Below, piece by piece: positions 8,903 through 21,850 of a stretch of DNA of 64,000 bases (its first letter is position 1; each line of letters begins with the position of its first letter). Origin of the DNA: Planctomycetota bacterium (GTDB taxonomy: Bacteria; Planctomycetota; J058). The position numbers and the translations under genes were made by a program. Under the pieces are notes generated by a model. The model worked only from the letters and a program-made list of their open reading frames with translations, was not told where the DNA came from and made no database searches. The DNA is taken from NCBI GenBank assembly GCA_023954375.1, contig JAMLIC010000008.1, positions 124,001-188,000 on the forward strand, given 5' to 3'.

Positions 8903-9340
8903 TCAGCGTTCCTGCGGCGGCGTCCCCACGAGCGGCGGCCCCGGGCGGGGGTCGGGGACCGCCTCCGGCGGGTCGGGGGTGAACGGGAGGCCGAACGGCC
9001 AGAAGGGCGCCGCCAGCAGGTCGCCCACGAGGACGCCCAGGGCGAGCGCTGGCGCGAGCCGGGCGGCCACGCCGTAGGCCTGGTCGACCTCGGGCCCGAA
9101 GAGCGCGGCGAGGGGCCAGGAGAGCAGCGCGAGCGGGGAGGCGACGATCATCCCCAGGCCGGTGCCCACGTAGAACGGGACGACGGCGACCGGGTTGGGC
9201 GTGAACACGTCCGCGCTGGCCTCGTAGAACCCCTGCGCGCCCCGGCCGAGCGCCTGGCAGCCGGGCGCCAGCGCGAGGCCGACCGCGAGCAGCAGCGCGC
9301 GCGCCCGGGTCAGGGACCTCGACGACCTCGGGGGGCGCAC
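8903..9340 (-). CDS. Small lipoprotein with glycine/proline-rich membrane-associated segments
   Basis: A 145-residue product if the GTG at 9340 is used. The open frame runs further upstream, but that stretch is the R2 repeat and is unlikely to be coding. LLLAVGLALAPGCQALG is a lipoprotein signal with cysteine as +1 residue. Two hydrophobic stretches (VAVVPFYVGTGLGMIVASP and LAPALALGVLVGDLLAAPF) suggest membrane association. The family is unknown. It lies downstream of a TPR-like gene on the same strand with the R2 repeat between them. Confidence 0.65.
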   Translation of the reverse strand: MRPPRSSRSLTRARALLLAVGLALAPGCQALGRGAQGFYEASADVFTPNPVAVVPFYVGTGLGMIVASPLALLSWPLAALFGPEVDQAYGVAARLAPALALGVLVGDLLAAPFWPFGLPFTPDPPEAVPDPRPGPPLVGTPPQER

Positions 9341-9498
9341 GTGCTCCACCCCCCGACCGAGCGAGCGATGGGGACGGGCGGGGCGGGACGGCTCGTGCCC
9401 GTCCGGGAGGCGCTCCGATCGCCCGCTCCTCGCGAGCGCGTCACTCGTCGCAGGGCCGAGCTCGAGAGGAGTCGCGCAGCGCATCCTCGTCGAGCTCA
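9341..9498 (-). repeat. R2 element, copy 1
   Basis: On the minus strand this element starts at the 3' end of the TPR-like gene. Arms GAGCTCGA (9459-9466) and TCGAGCTC (9491-9498) form a hairpin, followed by a divergent form of the block that reads GATGAGTGATGCGCTCGCGAG in other copies. It ends with the GGTGGAGCACGTGC block that matches GGGTCGAGCACGTGC elsewhere. See the R2 finding. Confidence 0.7.
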
Positions 9499-9501
9499 CG
9501 C

Positions 9502-10191
9502 TCAAAGCCCGAGCTTCTCCCGCAGCCGCTGCACCTCGGCCTGGTCGTGGCCCAGGGCCGCGGCCGTCTCGAGCGCGTTGCGCGCGTCGAGCGAGTTGCC
9601 CAGCCCGCCATGGGCCATGGCGAGGAGGAAGCTGGCGCGCGCGCGCTGGGAGTCGGACAGCTCGGCGGTGCGCACGAGGCCCTCGAGCCCGTCGACCGCC
9701 TCGCGCAGCTGCCCCGCCTGGATCCGCTGCGCCCCGAGGCGCAGCGCCTCCTCCGGGTTCGTCACCATGTCCATGCCGAGCTTGCCCCGCAGCTCCTTGA
9801 CCTTGGCCCGGAGGTTCGGGGCGTCGGGGTAGTCCGCCTGCTTCTCCTGGGCGTAGCTCAGGGCCTGCTCGATGCGGCCCTCGTTCTCGTAGAAGCCGAT
9901 CCGCTCCATGATGAAGTCCGGCGCGGGGTCGCCGGTGGGCGTGGTGGCCCGCTCCGTCGTCGTGGTCCCCTTCTTGCCGTCCGCCGCGGGGGCGGCCTTC
10001 CGCTGGGTCATCGTGTAGCCGCCCACCCCGATGGCGACGACGACCACGAGCAGCACGAGCGGCATGAGGTTCGGCCCGCTCTCGGGCGGCGGCGCGGAGC
10101 GGATCACCTTGAAGTCGGGGCGATCCTCCTTCCTCGGGCCACCGGGGAGGTTGGGCGTGGGCGACTGCGACGAGCTCCCGGACTCCGCCAT
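9502..10191 (-). CDS. Membrane-anchored TPR-like protein
   Basis: A 229-residue product from the ATG at 10191, which follows a GGAGTGACC ribosome site; 27 extra codons upstream overlap the preceding gene's end. The N-terminus is a polar, Pro/Ser-rich cytoplasmic tail, then one transmembrane helix (LMPLVLLVVVVAIGVGGY), then an extracytoplasmic region. Residues from about 120 onward are helical pairs typical of tetratricopeptide repeats (EQALSYAQEKQADYPDAPNL and LLAMAHGGLGNSLDARNAL). A scaffold role in the envelope is likely. It follows the MshEN/GT9 operon by 22 bases on the same strand. Confidence 0.8.
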   Translation of the reverse strand: MAESGSSSQSPTPNLPGGPRKEDRPDFKVIRSAPPPESGPNLMPLVLLVVVVAIGVGGYTMTQRKAAPAADGKKGTTTTERATTPTGDPAPDFIMERIGFYENEGRIEQALSYAQEKQADYPDAPNLRAKVKELRGKLGMDMVTNPEEALRLGAQRIQAGQLREAVDGLEGLVRTAELSDSQRARASFLLAMAHGGLGNSLDARNALETAAALGHDQAEVQRLREKLGL

Positions 10192-10213
10192 GGTCACTCC
10201 TGCGACGACGCGC

Positions 10214-11158
10214 TCACCCGAGCCACCGACCGAGGTCGGCGACCCCCCAGGGAGCCGGCTGATTGTGCACATCCACCCGCGTCCGCGCCACGGTCCCGGC
10301 CTCCTCCACGTCGAGGACGATCGTCCGTCGCAGCCGGCTCCCGTAGGAGAGGAAGCAGTAGGCGAGGTCCAGCCGCCGCCGCTCCCCCGGGCCCACCCGC
10401 TCGGTGCGGTCGTAGACGTGGAGGCCGACCGCGCCGTCCGCCTCGACCCGCACGAGCTGCACCTCGGTCGGGTGGATCACGTGGGGCAGGGTGGAGAGCA
10501 GGTGCGCCCGGACCTGGTGCTCGCCCACGCTGCCGCCGGGGGTGTGCCGGTAGTCGCTCTGCCGGAACTCCGTGAGGGCGACGCGTGCGTCCGCCGGCAG
10601 GCCGTCCGGCGCGTGCACCGCGACGCGCTCGTCGCGGCGGGCCCAGGCCAGGTCGAGCGGCCCGAGGTCGAGGCGAGTGCGGCGCGGGTCGGGCAGGGCC
10701 CCGCCGGGGCGGGGGCCGTCGAGGTCCATGAGCGTCGAGCGGTAGCAGAGCGTGACCAGGGCGAGGCGGTCCGCGGGGACGGCCAGCTCGGCGGGCGGCG
10801 GCCGCTCCACCTTCTCGCGGCGGAGGACCTCGGCGCTGCGCGGGTCGTCGAGGAACTCGGGGTCGCGGAACGTCGGGAAGTTGACCGTCCCGTCGCCCGG
10901 GAAGTAGGCGGCCTCGATGGCGTCGCGCAGGTTGGCGGGCTCGAACGGGGCGGCCACGATCTCGAGGCCGAGGACGTCGCGCAGGAGGCGCAGGGCGCGC
11001 CGGCTGGCGCGGGGCATGCACGCGACGGTGAGGACGTCGCCGAGGCGCCGGAGCGGCAGCACCCCGAACCCGGCCGCCACGACGGGCGGGACGAGCTCCA
11101 TGAGCTCGCGGTCCTTCAGCGCCGCGTCGAGGATCGCCTTGCGCTGCGTCTCGCTCAC
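10214..11158 (-). CDS. MshEN (GspE N-terminal) domain protein
   Basis: A 314-residue protein whose GTG start overlaps the stop of the upstream glycosyltransferase gene (GTGA overlap), so translation is probably coupled. Residues 1-85 match the MshEN domain: VPPVVAAGFGVLPLRRLGDVLTVACM, then a conserved run into YF. MshEN domains bind c-di-GMP in type II secretion and type IV pilus ATPases, but no ATPase domain follows here. The rest is a beta-rich domain of unknown type. Pairing with a glycosyltransferase hints at regulated polysaccharide or pilin modification, which is inference. Confidence 0.8.
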   Translation of the reverse strand: MSETQRKAILDAALKDRELMELVPPVVAAGFGVLPLRRLGDVLTVACMPRASRRALRLLRDVLGLEIVAAPFEPANLRDAIEAAYFPGDGTVNFPTFRDPEFLDDPRSAEVLRREKVERPPPAELAVPADRLALVTLCYRSTLMDLDGPRPGGALPDPRRTRLDLGPLDLAWARRDERVAVHAPDGLPADARVALTEFRQSDYRHTPGGSVGEHQVRAHLLSTLPHVIHPTEVQLVRVEADGAVGLHVYDRTERVGPGERRRLDLAYCFLSYGSRLRRTIVLDVEEAGTVARTRVDVHNQPAPWGVADLGRWLG

Positions 11159-12225
11159 GCGGCCCCCCCGCGGGCGGCGCGGGTCCGCGCGAGGAGCTGC
11201 TCGGCGGCGGCGAGGACGCGCTCGGGGCCGAGCCGGGTCATGCAGCGGAAGTCGATCGGGCAGCGCTTGAGGTGGCACGGCCAGCAGGGGACCTCGTCGC
11301 AGAGGACGTCCAGCGCGTCGTAGTCGACGTGCGCGTAGCCGGGGTGCGTCGACCCGATGAGCACGAGCACCGGGACGTCGGCCGCGACCCCGAAGTGGCG
11401 CGGCCCCGAGTCGGTCGTGACCATCACCTCGCAGCGGCGCAGCACGGCGACGAGCTCCGTGAGCGGGACGACCTCCTCGGCGCCCGGGACCGGCGCGCCG
11501 GCCGCCTCGAGCGCGCGCTGCGCCAGGTCGCGCTCGTCGGGCCCCGTGAGGAGGAGCGGCGTCCGGCCCGACGCCTGGAGGAGGCGGGCCAGGCGCCCCG
11601 CGTGCTCGGGGATCCAGCGCTTGGTCTCCCACGACCCGCCGATGTTCAGCGCCCACGGGCGCACGCCCGGCGGCACCCCCTGGCGGCGCAGGAACTCGTC
11701 GGCGCGCCCCTCCTGCTCGGGCGTGGTCGTCAGGCGCGGGCGGCGCGGCGCGCCCTCGACCGACGCGCCCGCGGCGGCGAGGAGGCCCAGGTAGTACTCG
11801 ACCATCGGCGTCGGCCGCAGCCGACCCTCCTTGCGCGCCCGGAGCCCGCGGGTGAGGAGGACGCGCCGGCCGTTGAGGGCGTAGCCGACGCGGGCGCGCG
11901 CGCCCGTCGCGCGGGCGATCAGGGCCGACGAGACGCTGTTGGGCAGGAGGAACGCGACGTCCGGCCGGCCCGCCTCGCGGCGCACGCGCCGCCCCTCGCG
12001 CAGGAGGCCGACGAGCCCGCGCGCGGGCGACAGCGGCACGGCGCGGTCGCCGAGCCCCTCGCCGGCGAGGACGGCGAGCCCCGCCCGCTTCCCGTGCAGG
12101 GTGATCGCCGCCGCCGGGGCGGCCCGGCGCAGCGCGTGCAGGAAGGGGGTGGCCAGGACGACGTCGCCGACCCAGTTGGGCAGGCGGACGTAGACGTGCC
12201 GGGCTGCTCGCAGGTCCGCCACCAC
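11155..12225 (-). CDS. Glycosyltransferase family 9, heptosyltransferase II-like
   Basis: A 356-residue protein close to the size of WaaF. The [19 protein letters not shown] start, [19 protein letters not shown] and the GGSWETKRW and [12 protein letters not shown] motifs are typical of ADP-heptose:LPS heptosyltransferases. The last motif helps bind the ADP part of the donor. The reaction would add heptose or a similar sugar to lipid A core at the inner membrane. The start is a GTG. It is transcribed ahead of the MshEN gene, with a four-base overlap. Another GT9 member lies at 27138. Whether this lineage makes a heptose core is not shown by the window. Confidence 0.88.
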   Translation of the reverse strand: MVADLRAARHVYVRLPNWVGDVVLATPFLHALRRAAPAAAITLHGKRAGLAVLAGEGLGDRAVPLSPARGLVGLLREGRRVRREAGRPDVAFLLPNSVSSALIARATGARARVGYALNGRRVLLTRGLRARKEGRLRPTPMVEYYLGLLAAAGASVEGAPRRPRLTTTPEQEGRADEFLRRQGVPPGVRPWALNIGGSWETKRWIPEHAGRLARLLQASGRTPLLLTGPDERDLAQRALEAAGAPVPGAEEVVPLTELVAVLRRCEVMVTTDSGPRHFGVAADVPVLVLIGSTHPGYAHVDYDALDVLCDEVPCWPCHLKRCPIDFRCMTRLGPERVLAAAEQLLARTRAARGGAA

Positions 12226-12350
12226 CTCGTTGTAAGGGCGGGGGACGTAGCGGTCCAGGCAGCGCCACGCCGACCGCGGCTGGGGCCCGTTGCCAGGCGC
12301 CCGGGGCGCGATTAGAGTGCGCGGCCCTCCCCCCCAGCAGGAGCAAGAAG

Positions 12351-13991
<1,641 letters not shown>

Positions 13992-13992
13992 C

Positions 13993-14487
13993 GTGAGCAC
14001 CTACGACGGCCCGGGCCAGCCCCTCGGCTTCCTCCAGCTGTGCGCCGACCGGCGCTTCCATCGCCAGGTGATGACCGCCTTCGAGCGGCACGGCGGCCTG
14101 GCCGAGGCGCACGGCCCGGCGGCCCCCATGAGCTACTGGATCGAGGCGACGCCGGGCGGCGCGCTGGCGCTCGGCGACATGACGGTCTCCTGCCGCCACG
14201 CCCTGTCGAAGGGCGCGCGCGTGATGGGCCTGGCCGTGCACGGCGACGACTGCGGCGGCTACGGCCGGTGGTCGACGACCGACCTCGAGGCGGCCCTGCT
14301 CGGCACCATGGAGCGCCGCGCGTCCATGCCGGCCTACGCCGGCGCCACGCACCTCGGCTTCATGGCGACCGAGCAGGCCCTGCGCGTCTACCGGGTCAAC
14401 GGCCGCAAGGCCGAGCTCGAGTGCTGGTACGCGATCGGCGACGCCGCCTGCGCGGAGCGCCGCACGTCGGGTGAGCCGCTGGATTGA
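13993..14487 (+). CDS. Beta-carbonic-anhydrase-like small protein
   Basis: A 164-residue soluble protein whose GTG start lies one base after the GroEL stop, so the two are surely cotranscribed. Residues 17-22 read CADRRF, like the CxDxR motif that supplies a zinc-ligand cysteine in beta-carbonic anhydrases. Residues around 78-84 read HGDDCGGYG, close to the HxxC ligand pair, though with three residues between His and Cys instead of two. A carbonic-anhydrase-like Rossmann fold is therefore likely, but catalysis is uncertain. Its link to GroEL is not understood. Confidence 0.7.
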   Translation: MSTYDGPGQPLGFLQLCADRRFHRQVMTAFERHGGLAEAHGPAAPMSYWIEATPGGALALGDMTVSCRHALSKGARVMGLAVHGDDCGGYGRWSTTDLEAALLGTMERRASMPAYAGATHLGFMATEQALRVYRVNGRKAELECWYAIGDAACAERRTSGEPLD

Positions 14488-14535
14488 TCGCTCCGCGTCG
14501 TCGATGAATGAGCCGAGGGCACCGGGTCGGCTCAG

Positions 14536-14632
14536 CATGGGACACGAAGGCAACGAAGGTCAGAGGAGGTCGGGGAGGTTCGTTCCAGAGCCTCCGTGCC
14601 CTCCGTCGATCTTCGTTGCCTTCGTGTCCATC
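14536..14632. terminator. R3 long inverted repeat between convergent genes
   Basis: Arms GGACACGAAGGCAACGAAG (14540-14558) and its exact complement (14611-14629) give a 19-base perfect stem. Inside it, GGAGG-type blocks pair with CCTCC blocks, extending the hairpin. It sits between the 3' ends of two convergent genes, so a bidirectional terminator is likely. Similar repeats lie at 1794 and 32950. Confidence 0.75.
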
Positions 14633-14661
14633 AGGGCCCGAGCGACCGGCGTCGTCCTGAA

Positions 14662-15738
14662 CTAGATGCCCCCGAAGAAGCCCCGCTTCACGTTGCCGAT
14701 GCGCTCGATGCGCTCCTCGGCGAAGCGGTCGGCGGCCTCGGCCGTGGTGATCCCCTGCTCGCGCGAGATGTTGATTACGCGCTCGGTGGTGTTGTAGATC
14801 CCCTCGGCCATGCGGAGGGCGCGGTCGCGCACGTAGCCCTCCATCTCCACGTAGACGTTGATGAGGCCGCCCGCGTTGACGACGAAGTCGGGGGCGTAGA
14901 GGATCCCCTTCTCGCGCAGCGCCATGCCGTGGCGCTCCTCGGCGAGCTGGTTGTTGGCGCCGCCGCAGACGACCTTGCACTTGATGCGCGGCAGCGTCGT
15001 GTCGTTGATCACGGCGCCGAGCGCGTTGGGCGAGAAGACGTCGCAGGCCACGTCGTAGATCGCGTCCGGGGCGACGACCGCCGCGCCGAAGTCGCGCCGC
15101 GCCTTCTCGCACTTCTCCTCGTCGATGTCCGTCACCGTGATCTTGGCGCCCGCCTTGACCAGGCTGTCGATCAGGTGGCGGCCGACGTTGCCCAGGCCCT
15201 GCACGGCCACGTGCTTGCCCTGGAACGACTCGCTGCCGAAGGCGGTCTTCATGGCCGCCTTCATCCCCTGGAACACCCCGAAGGCCGTCACCGGCGAGGG
15301 GTCGCCCGACCCGCCGTGGGCGGGGGCGACGCCGGTGACGTACTTCGTCTCCATGAAGATGTACTCCATGTCGTGGACCGAGGTGCCCACGTCCTCGGCC
15401 GTGATGTAGCGGCCGTTGAGCGACTCGACGAAGCGGCCGAAGACGCGGAACAGCGCCTCCGACTTGTCGGTGCGCGGGTCGCCGATGATCACGGCCTTGC
15501 CGCCGCCGAGGTTCAGGCCGGCCGCCGCCGCCTTGTAGGTCATGCCGCGCGCCAGGCGGAGCACGTCGCGCAGGGCCTCGGCCTCGCTCTTGTAGGGCCA
15601 CATGCGCAGCCCGCCCAGGGCCGGCCCCAGCGTCGTGTCGTGGATGGCGATGATCGCCCGGAGGCCGGCGCGCCGGTCCTCGCAGAACACGACCTGCTCG
15701 TGGGCGCCGTTGCTGGCCATCGCCTCGAAGACGCTCAT
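14662..15738 (-). CDS. bcd: Leucine (branched-chain amino acid) dehydrogenase
   Basis: A 358-residue Glu/Leu/Phe/Val dehydrogenase from the ATG at 15738, with an AGGAGACCGAGC ribosome site; the longer reading frame is not used. [13 protein letters not shown] and [10 protein letters not shown] hold the substrate-lysine region, and [15 protein letters not shown] is the NAD-binding Rossmann motif. The enzyme reversibly deaminates leucine, isoleucine and valine to 2-oxo acids, giving ammonia and NADH. Length and motifs fit leucine dehydrogenase more than glutamate dehydrogenase. It is monocistronic. Confidence 0.93.
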   Translation of the reverse strand: MSVFEAMASNGAHEQVVFCEDRRAGLRAIIAIHDTTLGPALGGLRMWPYKSEAEALRDVLRLARGMTYKAAAAGLNLGGGKAVIIGDPRTDKSEALFRVFGRFVESLNGRYITAEDVGTSVHDMEYIFMETKYVTGVAPAHGGSGDPSPVTAFGVFQGMKAAMKTAFGSESFQGKHVAVQGLGNVGRHLIDSLVKAGAKITVTDIDEEKCEKARRDFGAAVVAPDAIYDVACDVFSPNALGAVINDTTLPRIKCKVVCGGANNQLAEERHGMALREKGILYAPDFVVNAGGLINVYVEMEGYVRDRALRMAEGIYNTTERVINISREQGITTAEAADRFAEERIERIGNVKRGFFGGI

Positions 15739-15969
15739 GCTCGGTCTCCTGGTCGGTGCGCCGCCCGGTCGGGGGCGCGCGGGACGGGGCTGGGGGTTGC
15801 GGGGAGCGGGCCGAGGGCCCGCGCGGCGCGCGTAATCTAGGGGCACGTCGGAGGGCTGTCAACGGCGCGCAGGGGGCGCGGAGAGGGGCGCGCAGGGCCG
15901 CTGACGCGGCGCGTTGCGACGCGTCATGCCTTGAGGAGCGGGCGTCCGCCGCGCAGGATACGCGCCCTC

Positions 15970-16665
15970 ATGCGCCTCCTCCTCTTCGACATCGACGGGA
16001 CGCTCGTCCGCACCGACGGCGCCGGCCGGCGCGCGCTGGACGCCGCCCTGCTCGAGCTCTACGGCTGGCCCGACGCGACCCGCGGGCTGTGGTTCGGCGG
16101 CAAGACCGACCCGCTCATCGTCCGCGAGACCTTCGCCCGCCACGACGAGCCGGCCGAGCGCGCCGCGGCCGAGCTGCCGCGCATCGCGCCCGTCTACCTG
16201 CGCCACCTCGAGCGCGAGCTCGACGTCGGGCGCGCCGGGTGCGCCAGCCTGCCCGGGATCACGGCGCTCCTGGCCGCGGTCTGCGCGCGCGAGGGGGAGT
16301 GCCTGCCGGCCCTGCTCACGGGGAACATCGAGGGCGGCGCCCGGCGCAAGCTCGAGGCCTGCGGCCTGGCCTGGTCGACGTTCCGCTGCGGCGCCTTCGG
16401 CGACGAGGCCCCCCGCCGCGTGGACCTGCTCCCCGTCGCGCTCGAGCGGGCCCGCGCCTGCGCCGGCCGCGCGTTCGACCCCTGCGCCGCGGTGGTCATC
16501 GGGGACACGCCGGCCGACATCGAGGTCGCCCGCGCCCACGGGGCGCTGGCGATCGCCGTGGCCACCGGCGCGTCGTCGCGCGAGGCGCTCGCCGAGCACG
16601 CGCCCGACGCGCTCCTCGACGACCTGTCGGACGTGGAGGCGGCGCTCGGGCTGCTGGTGGGGTGA
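15970..16665 (+). CDS. HAD-superfamily phosphatase (phosphoglycolate phosphatase-like)
   Basis: A 231-residue HAD hydrolase from the ATG at 15970. Motif I is LLLFDIDGTLVRTDG with the nucleophile and acid Asp pair; motif II is LLTGN; motif IV is VVIGDTPADIEVA. A helical cap lies between residues 15 and 90. It probably removes phosphate from a small metabolite. The exact substrate cannot be told. It stands alone, divergent from bcd, and its 3' end converges with the NtrC-type gene five bases away. Confidence 0.9.
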   Translation: MRLLLFDIDGTLVRTDGAGRRALDAALLELYGWPDATRGLWFGGKTDPLIVRETFARHDEPAERAAAELPRIAPVYLRHLERELDVGRAGCASLPGITALLAAVCAREGECLPALLTGNIEGGARRKLEACGLAWSTFRCGAFGDEAPRRVDLLPVALERARACAGRAFDPCAAVVIGDTPADIEVARAHGALAIAVATGASSREALAEHAPDALLDDLSDVEAALGLLVG

Positions 16666-16670
16666 CCTCG

Positions 16671-17836
<1,166 letters not shown>

Positions 17837-17840
<4 letters not shown>

Positions 17841-19852
17841 CCCCCCTCCGCGCCGGCCGCTTCGGCCGGCAGGTCGATCGTGAAGGTCGTGCCGACCCCC
17901 GGCTCGCTGTGCACCCACATGCAGCCGCCGTGCTCGCGCACGATGGCGAAGCTCACCGAGAGGCCGAGCCCGGTCCCCTCGCCCACCGGCTTGGTGGTGT
18001 AGAAGGGCTCGAAGATACGGTCGATCACCTCGGGCGGCATCCCGACCCCGGCGTCCGCGACCGACACGCGCACCCGGTCGGGGTTGCCCGCCACCAGCCC
18101 GACCGGGCGCCCGGGGGGGTAGGCGTCCTCGCGCGCGCGCGTGACGCCCACCCGCACGGCCCCGCCGCGACCCTTCATGGCGTGGGCCGCGTTGACGACG
18201 AGGTTGTGCACGACCTGCGCCAGCTGCCCCTCGCTGCCGACGACCACGGGCGGCGGGTCGACGTCCAGGGCCCGCTCGAGCGTCACGCCGTCGAGCACCT
18301 TGCGGTGCTCGACGAGGCCCAGCGCGCGCTCGATCGCGGCGCGGACGTCGTAGGGCCGCCGGGGCCCGTCGCTCCGGCGCGAGAAGCCGAGCATGCTGCG
18401 CACGATCTCGCCCACATCGGCCGCCTGGGCCTCGATCGTGCGCAGCTTCTCGAGCGCCGGCGCGTCGGGCCCCAGCGCCTCGCCGAGCTCCTCCTGCAGG
18501 AGCTGCGCGTACATGCTCACGGCGGCGATCGGGTTGTTGATCTCGTGCGCGACGCCCGCGGCCATCTCGCCCAGCGTCGAGAGCTTCTCGCTCTGGATGA
18601 GCTGGGCCTGGAGCCGCCGCATCTCCGTCACGTCGCGGGCGTGCTCGACGACGTGGGTGACCGCGCCCCCCTCCGACCGCGGCCAGCGCTGCACCTGCCA
18701 GGCCCCGCCCAGGGCGTCCTCGACCTCGTCACGGCGCGGGCGGCCGCGCTCGAGCACGTCGCGGAGGGCCTCGACCTCGTCGGCGGGCGCGCGGCGCCCG
18801 CGCGCGACGGTCTCCTCGTAGCGGCGCCCGACGAGGTCGTGGCCGTGGCGGGCCCGGGCGGCCCGGTTGGCGACCATGACGACGAGGCGCGCGTCGACCA
18901 CGACCAGCGGGTCGGTGATCGCGTCGAACACGGTGTCCGAGAAGCGGCGCTGCTCCTCCGCGGCGCGCTTGCTGCGCTCCGTGAGGTGCAGCCACAGGAG
19001 CAGCAGGGAGAGCGGGAGGAGGAGCAGCGCGCCGAGGGACAGCTCGAGGACCTCGCGGGTGACCTCGTCGCGCGAGCGCGACGGCGCCCGGGCGCGCAGC
19101 TGCCACCCGCCGCGCGGGACCCCCGGGACGGCGAGGGCGCTGACGATCGCCTCGCCCTCGACGACCGTGCCGCTGGCCCAGGCGTCCAGGCCGGCCGGAC
19201 GCTCGAGCGCCGGGCCCCCGGCCGGGGCGAGCACGCGGCCGTCCTCACCGACGAGGGCCCACGGGCCGTCCGCGGCGGCGTCGGCCAGGCGCCGGAGGTC
19301 GCCCGACGCGTCGACGTCGACGACCACGACCGCGCGCCGCGGGGGCTGGCCGATCGCGATCGCGGCGACGAGGCGGGCGCCCTCGGGCTCGAGCGCGAGG
19401 TCGAACGCCGCGCCCCCGGCCGGCGCCGCGAGGGCGCGGCGCGCGGCCTCTGGCGGCGCGGGGGCGGCCAGCGGCGGCGCGGGCGGCCGCGGCCGCCGGT
19501 CGTAGCCGACGAGGGGCGCGCCGTCCTCGCGGAGCACGCGGACGCCGCCCACGTCGTCGTCGGCGGCGAGGCGCGGGAGGAGCCGGTCGAGCAGCCCCCA
19601 GCCCTCGGCCGGGCCGTCGTCCTCGAGCACGACCTCGCGCAGCGAGCCCGCGTCGGCCAGCGCGCGCGCCAGCCCGCCCGCGCGGTCGACCCGGGCCGAG
19701 AGGGCGAGCGCGGCCTCCTCGAGCCGGCGGTGGCGCCGGGCCCGCTCGGCCTCGACGCGGGCCGCCGTGCGCGCGTCCAGCCACGAGGTGAAGACCCCCA
19801 CCCCGGCGAGGGTCAGGAGCGCGACGGAGAGGAGCGCGACGCCGCGGCTCAC
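17837..19852 (-). CDS. Membrane histidine kinase with PAS domain
   Basis: A 671-residue sensor kinase. TM1 is residues 5-24 and TM2 about 273-290, with a 250-residue extracytoplasmic sensor between, probably a Cache-like double domain. A PAS domain (about 302-410) follows, then HisKA with GVAHEINNPI (phospho-accepting His436), then HATPase with VVNAAHAM, DAGVGMPP and GTGLGLSVS. The layout is NtrB-like, and it forms an ATGA overlap with the sigma-54 regulator gene downstream, so the two make a two-component pair. The signal is unknown. Confidence 0.93.
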
Positions 19853-19897
19853 GGGCGGCTCCGGGGGCGGACGGCGGGCGGGCGGCGCGCGCGCACG

Positions 19898-20989
19898 TCA
19901 ACGCTCGAGGAGCGCGCGGGCGACGTCGGCGAGCCGCCCGTCAGGGTCGGCCTCGATCGCCTGGCCGAGCAGGCGCCGCGCCGCCTCGGCGTCGCCGACC
20001 CGCCGCGCAGCATCGCCGGCGAGGACGAGGAGCCGCGCGCGCTCGGAGGGCGCGTCGGCGCGGGCGGCGGCCTGCTCGAAGCGCGCCCGGGCGGCGGCGA
20101 GCAGCCGCGCCTCCTCGGCGCAGGCGGCGCGGAGGCGGGCCGCCTCGGCCGCGACCGCCTCGCCGTGCCGCGCGCGGGCGGCCTCGAGCCAGCGCTCGCG
20201 CCGCTCCGGATCGCCGAAGCGCGCCCAGGCGCGCGCCAGCACGAGCTCGAGCCCCGCCTCCGAGGGGGTCACCGCCAGGTGGGCCTGGGCCTCGAGCACG
20301 CGGCGCTCGACGAGACCGACGAGCTGCCGGGCGCGGACGACCGCGATCAGGTCGGGGCCGCCGACGGCGGGCAGGAGCCCGTCGAGCGCGCGCCGCAGCA
20401 GGTCGAGGTCGCCCGCCGCGGCCTCGAGGTGGGAGGCGGCGGGGTCCTGGTCTCCGCCGCGCCGCGCCCGCTCCTCGAGGACGCGGAGCTGCTCGCGCGC
20501 CTGCGGCACCGTGCGCGGCCGGTAGCCACCGTCGGGGCCGGGGCCGGCGGCCTGGGCGCGCGCGGCCCAGGCGGCGCGGAGGAGGAGCGCCCCGACCTCG
20601 GCCGCGCCGGCCCCGAGCGCGGCCCGGACCTCCGCCGCGCGCTCGAGCCGCCGGGCGGCGCTCTCCGGCGGCGCCGCGCCGGCGAGCGCCGCCAGCAGGC
20701 TCGCGGCGGCATCGGGCGGGAGGCGCCCCGGGAGGGGGCCGTCCGCCGCGAAGGCGGCGCCGCAGCGGGGGCACGCCAGGGCATCCGAGTCGGCCACCCG
20801 CCGCCCCTGGGCGGTGATCGACCACGTGCAGCCGTCGCTGTCCACACCGGCGCCCGCGTTCCAGGCGCGCGGCGCCGGCGCCGTCAGGCGGGCGCCGTCG
20901 ACGGGGCACTCGGCGGCGCGCGCGCTCGCGGCGAGCGTCAGCGCCGTCACCGCCGCGCACGTGAGCCGGCCGGGTCCCCTCACCGCCAC
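19898..20989 (-). CDS. Secreted cysteine-motif and helical-repeat protein (DUF2225-like)
   Basis: A 363-residue product if the GTG at 20989 is used; the ATG at 21025 is also in frame, and another GTG at 20983 fits. The N-terminus is a signal peptide ending ASARA. Directly after it lie ECPVDG and LACPRCGAAF, a pattern of two cysteine pairs like DUF2225 proteins. From residue 90 the protein is entirely helical with TPR-like repeats. The cysteine pairs may bind a metal or form disulfides. It precedes the histidine kinase by 45 bases on the same strand and may be its sensory partner. Confidence 0.72.
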   Translation of the reverse strand: MAVRGPGRLTCAAVTALTLAASARAAECPVDGARLTAPAPRAWNAGAGVDSDGCTWSITAQGRRVADSDALACPRCGAAFAADGPLPGRLPPDAAASLLAALAGAAPPESAARRLERAAEVRAALGAGAAEVGALLLRAAWAARAQAAGPGPDGGYRPRTVPQAREQLRVLEERARRGGDQDPAASHLEAAAGDLDLLRRALDGLLPAVGGPDLIAVVRARQLVGLVERRVLEAQAHLAVTPSEAGLELVLARAWARFGDPERRERWLEAARARHGEAVAAEAARLRAACAEEARLLAAARARFEQAAARADAPSERARLLVLAGDAARRVGDAEAARRLLGQAIEADPDGRLADVARALLER

Positions 20990-21197
20990 GAAGCTTAGTG
21001 GGGCCGCGCGCGCAGGGCAACGCACGGCGGGTCGTCAAGTCACGGCGCGGCACGCGCACGGCGCGGCGCGGCACGGTGGGCTTGCAAACGACGTCGGGAT
21101 GGTCGACACTTCGACCCCCGGTGGGGTCAGAGGCCCCGCGGACGATCAACGAGGCTGCGCCGAGATGCCGGCGCGAAAGGGAATGAGGAAGACGAGC

Positions 21198-21809
21198 ATG
21201 AAGAAGATCCTGACGGCCCTTGTCGTGGGCATCGGGCTGACCCTCACCGGTTGCCCCGGCGGCGACACCCCGACGGGCGGCGGCGGCGCGGCCCCCGACG
21301 CCACCGGCGGCGACGGCGCGACCGCGCCCGACACCCCGGCCACCCCGGACAACGGCGGCGACGCCACCCCGGCGGCGCCGACGGCGACCAAGCCCGACCT
21401 CTCGCACGTCACGCAGGGCCAGAAGTACCACTACACGCTGACGAACCCCGGCGCCCCGCCGATGTCGATGGTCTACGAGGTCACCGAGGTGGGTGACAAC
21501 CTCGTGAAGTACGAGATCTCGACGATCATGGACATGGGCCAGGGTCCGGCCCCGGTCGGCCCGCCGACCCCGCAGGAGTGGAAGTACGAGCCGGTCGCCA
21601 CGACCGACGCCGCCCCGAGCGACGCGCCGAAGGCCGAGATCTCGCGCGAGAAGGTCGAGATCAGCGGGATCACCTTCGACTGCATGGTCGTGACCTCGGG
21701 CAACTCGAAGTCGTGGGTGCCGGCCACGGGCGACCTGGCCACGTTCCCCGGCGTCGTGAAGACCCAGACCGACGGCGCCACGACGATGGAGCTGACCAAG
21801 ATCGAGTAG
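21198..21809 (+). CDS. Secreted lipoprotein, first of two tandem paralogues
   Basis: A 203-residue lipoprotein from the ATG at 21198, preceded by GAGGAAGACGAGC. MKKILTALVVGIGLTLTGC holds the lipobox. Then comes a 45-residue Gly/Ala/Pro/Thr/Asp-rich linker and a beta-rich domain with YHYTLTNPG, MVYEVTEVGDNLVKYEIS and an end in FPGVVKTQTDGATTMELTKIE. The next gene encodes a shorter relative that shares the VYEVT and FPGVV motifs at the same spacing. The function is unknown; the linker suggests a surface-exposed domain. Confidence 0.8.
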   Translation: MKKILTALVVGIGLTLTGCPGGDTPTGGGGAAPDATGGDGATAPDTPATPDNGGDATPAAPTATKPDLSHVTQGQKYHYTLTNPGAPPMSMVYEVTEVGDNLVKYEISTIMDMGQGPAPVGPPTPQEWKYEPVATTDAAPSDAPKAEISREKVEISGITFDCMVVTSGNSKSWVPATGDLATFPGVVKTQTDGATTMELTKIE

Positions 21810-21850
21810 TCGGGCGGTGGCCTCGCGCCACCCACGACCGGCGATCACAC

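Noticed and set aside
12300..12350. CIRCE/HrcA operator upstream of groEL
   Set aside because: Only a GAGTGC-like half-site is seen; no inverted partner.
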